Shown piece by piece: positions 14,719 to 15,983 of a stretch of 15,983 bases of DNA (the stretch's first letter is position 1; each line of letters begins with the position of its first letter). Made by a program: the position numbers and the translations under genes. The DNA comes from an uncultured Bacteroidia bacterium (GTDB lineage Bacteria > Bacteroidota > Bacteroidia > Bacteroidales > UBA932): the NCBI GenBank assembly GCA_902773305.1, contig CACYEB010000133.1, positions 1-15,983 on the forward strand. The letters run 5' to 3'. The notes beneath the pieces were generated by a model. The model made no database searches. It was not told the origin of the DNA and was given only the letters and a program-made list of their open reading frames with translations.

Positions 14719-15750
14719 ATGAAGTTTTTACGAACTCTTTTGCCCCTGTTGCTGTTGTTTGCAGCGGGCTGTGGCCAACGTGAGCGTTATATGCAAATTA
14801 CGGGCTACGCCCAGGGCGGCCAGTATTATGTGACCTGTTCGCTGAGGGATGCGGGACGGACCGATGAGTTGAAAAAGGCGATAGACGACACGCTTTCTGC
14901 CATTGACTGGTCGGTCTCCGGCTACAATAAAGGTTCCCTGCTCACCAGGATAAACAACGGAGAGAGAGTTCCGCTGGATTCCATCTTCATCGATCTTTTC
15001 TGCCTGTCCAGACAATTGTGGCGGCAGACCGACGGGCTGTTCGATGTGAGCGCCGCACCGCTTTTCGATCTCTGGGGCTTCGGGTTCAAAGAGGGCAGGA
15101 TGCCTTCGCAGAAGGCTGTCGACAGTGCAATGGCATTTGTGGGTATGGAGCGCTTCAGCCTTTGCGAAGAGGACGGTGCCACATATCTCGATATGCCCCA
15201 GGGTGGCAGGCTGAACTTCAACGCCGTTGCACAAGGCTATTCGTGCGACGTGGTGGCCAAGGTCCTGGAAGCTTTCGGCAGCGAAAACTATATGGTATCG
15301 ATAGGGGGGGAGTTGGTGTGCCGTGGCTTGAGTGCCCGCGGCGACAAGTGGCGGGTATGGATAGACCGCCCGGAAGACGGCAATCAGGTTTCCGGAGCCC
15401 TTAAGCAGGATGTGGTATCGGTCACAGACTGCGGCCTGGTTACTTCCGGCAATTATCGCAAATATTATGTCGTGGACGGCAGGAAGTATTCCCACACCAT
15501 AGATCCTGCTACGGGTAGTCCGGTGACTCACGACCTTCTGAGCGCGACCGTGGTTGCGGAGGACGGAGCCACTGCCGACGCCCTGGCCACCGCCCTGATG
15601 GTTGCAGGCCCCCGGAAGGGACAGCAGATGGCCGCCAAATGGCAGAGCGGTCCCAACGGGATGCGTCGCGGCGTCTATCTGGTATATGGTCCGCAGGATT
15701 CGATGATGGTCTGGCACACTCCCTTCCTCGAACTGGAGAGCGGGCTATAG
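14719..15750 (+). CDS. apbE: FAD:protein FMN transferase (ApbE), exported lipoprotein
   Basis: 343 residues. Attaches FMN from FAD to threonine in exported flavoproteins such as RnfG/NqrC, in the periplasm. Seen: lipoprotein signal (MKFLRTLLPLLLLFAAGC, Cys18); WSVSGYNKGSLLTRIN (64-79); LFDVSAAPLFDLWGFG (107-122); LNFNAVAQGYSCDVVA (165-180), the Bacteroidetes form of the usual GGIAKGYA segment; VSIGGELVCRG (193-203); VTSGNYRKYY (241-250); YSHTIDPATGSPV (257-269), with the family His259; and ATADALATALMVAG (284-297), whose Asp287 fits the Mg-binding region. All key elements are present. The longer frame starting at 14584 is rejected because the signal peptide begins at 14719. No nqr or rnf genes are in view. 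It ends 2 bp from the convergent holA. Confidence 0.95.
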   Translation: MKFLRTLLPLLLLFAAGCGQRERYMQITGYAQGGQYYVTCSLRDAGRTDELKKAIDDTLSAIDWSVSGYNKGSLLTRINNGERVPLDSIFIDLFCLSRQLWRQTDGLFDVSAAPLFDLWGFGFKEGRMPSQKAVDSAMAFVGMERFSLCEEDGATYLDMPQGGRLNFNAVAQGYSCDVVAKVLEAFGSENYMVSIGGELVCRGLSARGDKWRVWIDRPEDGNQVSGALKQDVVSVTDCGLVTSGNYRKYYVVDGRKYSHTIDPATGSPVTHDLLSATVVAEDGATADALATALMVAGPRKGQQMAAKWQSGPNGMRRGVYLVYGPQDSMMVWHTPFLELESGL

Positions 15751-15752
15751 GG

Positions 15753-15983
15753 TCAGCAGGCCAGCAGTCTGGACACCAGTTCTGAGAGAAGGTCGGCGTC
15801 GGAAGCCTCACCCCTGGCGTTGCTCTTGCTGCGGAAGTCGAATTCCTTGAGGATTGCGACCGCCTTCATACAACTTTTAAGGGGATAATTGCGGGAATAT
15901 CTGGTGTAATCCCGTCGCATAATGAAAGGATTCAGACCCAGGGTGGCCGCAGTTTCGGCTTCGCCCATCCTCTCTGCAAGGCA
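15753..15983 (-). CDS. holA: DNA polymerase III delta subunit, C-terminal part (start beyond window)
   Basis: The last 76 codons of a minus-strand gene that continues past the right edge. Seen: GLNPFIMRRDYTRYSRNYPL, then MKAVAILKEFDFRSKSNA and DADLLSELVSRLL at the end. This matches the C-terminal helical domain of HolA (family pattern: G-N-P-F followed by a conserved R-Y/N segment, then a D-x-x-x-K helix and a closing L-x-x-L helix). HolA opens the sliding clamp within the clamp loader. Only the C-terminus is visible, so the call rests on about 75 residues. Its stop lies 2 bp from that of apbE. Confidence 0.8.
   Translation of the reverse strand, partial: CLAERMGEAETAATLGLNPFIMRRDYTRYSRNYPLKSCMKAVAILKEFDFRSKSNARGEASDADLLSELVSRLLAC

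Noticed and set aside
14728..15717. 329-codon open frame on the minus strand covering most of apbE
   Set aside because: Antisense shadow; the plus-strand frame has a lipoprotein signal and all ApbE motifs.
1..15983. CRISPR array, insertion sequence, prophage or integrated element
   Set aside because: No regularly spaced repeats, terminal inverted repeats, transposase, integrase or phage-type genes were seen, and the gene content is mostly housekeeping with even composition.

Overview
The window reads as ordinary, gene-dense chromosome of a member of the Bacteroidota, most likely Bacteroidales. The signs are: repeated TAnnTTTG (-7 type) promoter boxes just ahead of start codons, almost no Shine-Dalgarno sequences, a FISUMP-domain lipoprotein, a YitT/DUF2179 protein directly behind leuS, a Bacteroidetes-style LeuRS insert, and exported proteins carrying a TonB C-terminal domain. 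I see no insertion sequence, phage gene, integrase, CRISPR array, rRNA or tRNA. There is no stretch of 300 bases without a gene; the largest gap is 142 bp (5281-5422).

Layout. 1-1551 (minus, runs off the left edge): patatin-POTRA-barrel outer-membrane phospholipase-like protein. 1632-2318 (minus): LolD/MacB-type ABC ATPase with no permease beside it. 2397-4354 (plus): folE (GTP cyclohydrolase I) and trkA (K+ uptake regulator). 4355-5280 (minus): two AraC-type HTH genes overlapping as ATGA, the first membrane-anchored. 5423-11609 (minus): gcvT, an M28 peptidase/TonB_C fusion, leuS and yitT. 11666-13698 (plus): CapA-like protein and phoH, coupled by a TTGA overlap. 13695-14666 (minus): FISUMP lipoprotein. 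14719-15750 (plus): exported ApbE flavin transferase. 15753-15983 (minus, runs off the right edge): C-terminus of holA (DNA polymerase III delta).

The genes are mostly housekeeping (leuS, folE, gcvT, phoH, holA, trkA) mixed with envelope proteins (patatin, M28-TonB_C, CapA-like, FISUMP, ApbE). They do not form one pathway. No obvious new multi-gene system stands out. The points most worth a second look are: (i) the M28/TonB_C fusion has lost several metal-site residues and looks like a pseudo-peptidase; (ii) the translationally coupled pair of minimal AraC regulators, one tethered to the membrane; (iii) four genes whose -7 box sits 4-7 nt from the start codon, predicting leaderless or nearly leaderless mRNAs; (iv) all three convergent gene junctions have stop codons overlapping, touching or 2 bp apart, leaving no room for terminators.

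Start codons were chosen by family alignment, signal peptides and promoter position, and often differ from the longest open frame (TTG or upstream ATG frames rejected for folE, leuS, the M28 gene, the FISUMP gene and the second AraC gene). Promoter calls rest on the -7 box alone, except gcvT, where a -33 TTTG is also present at 20 bp.
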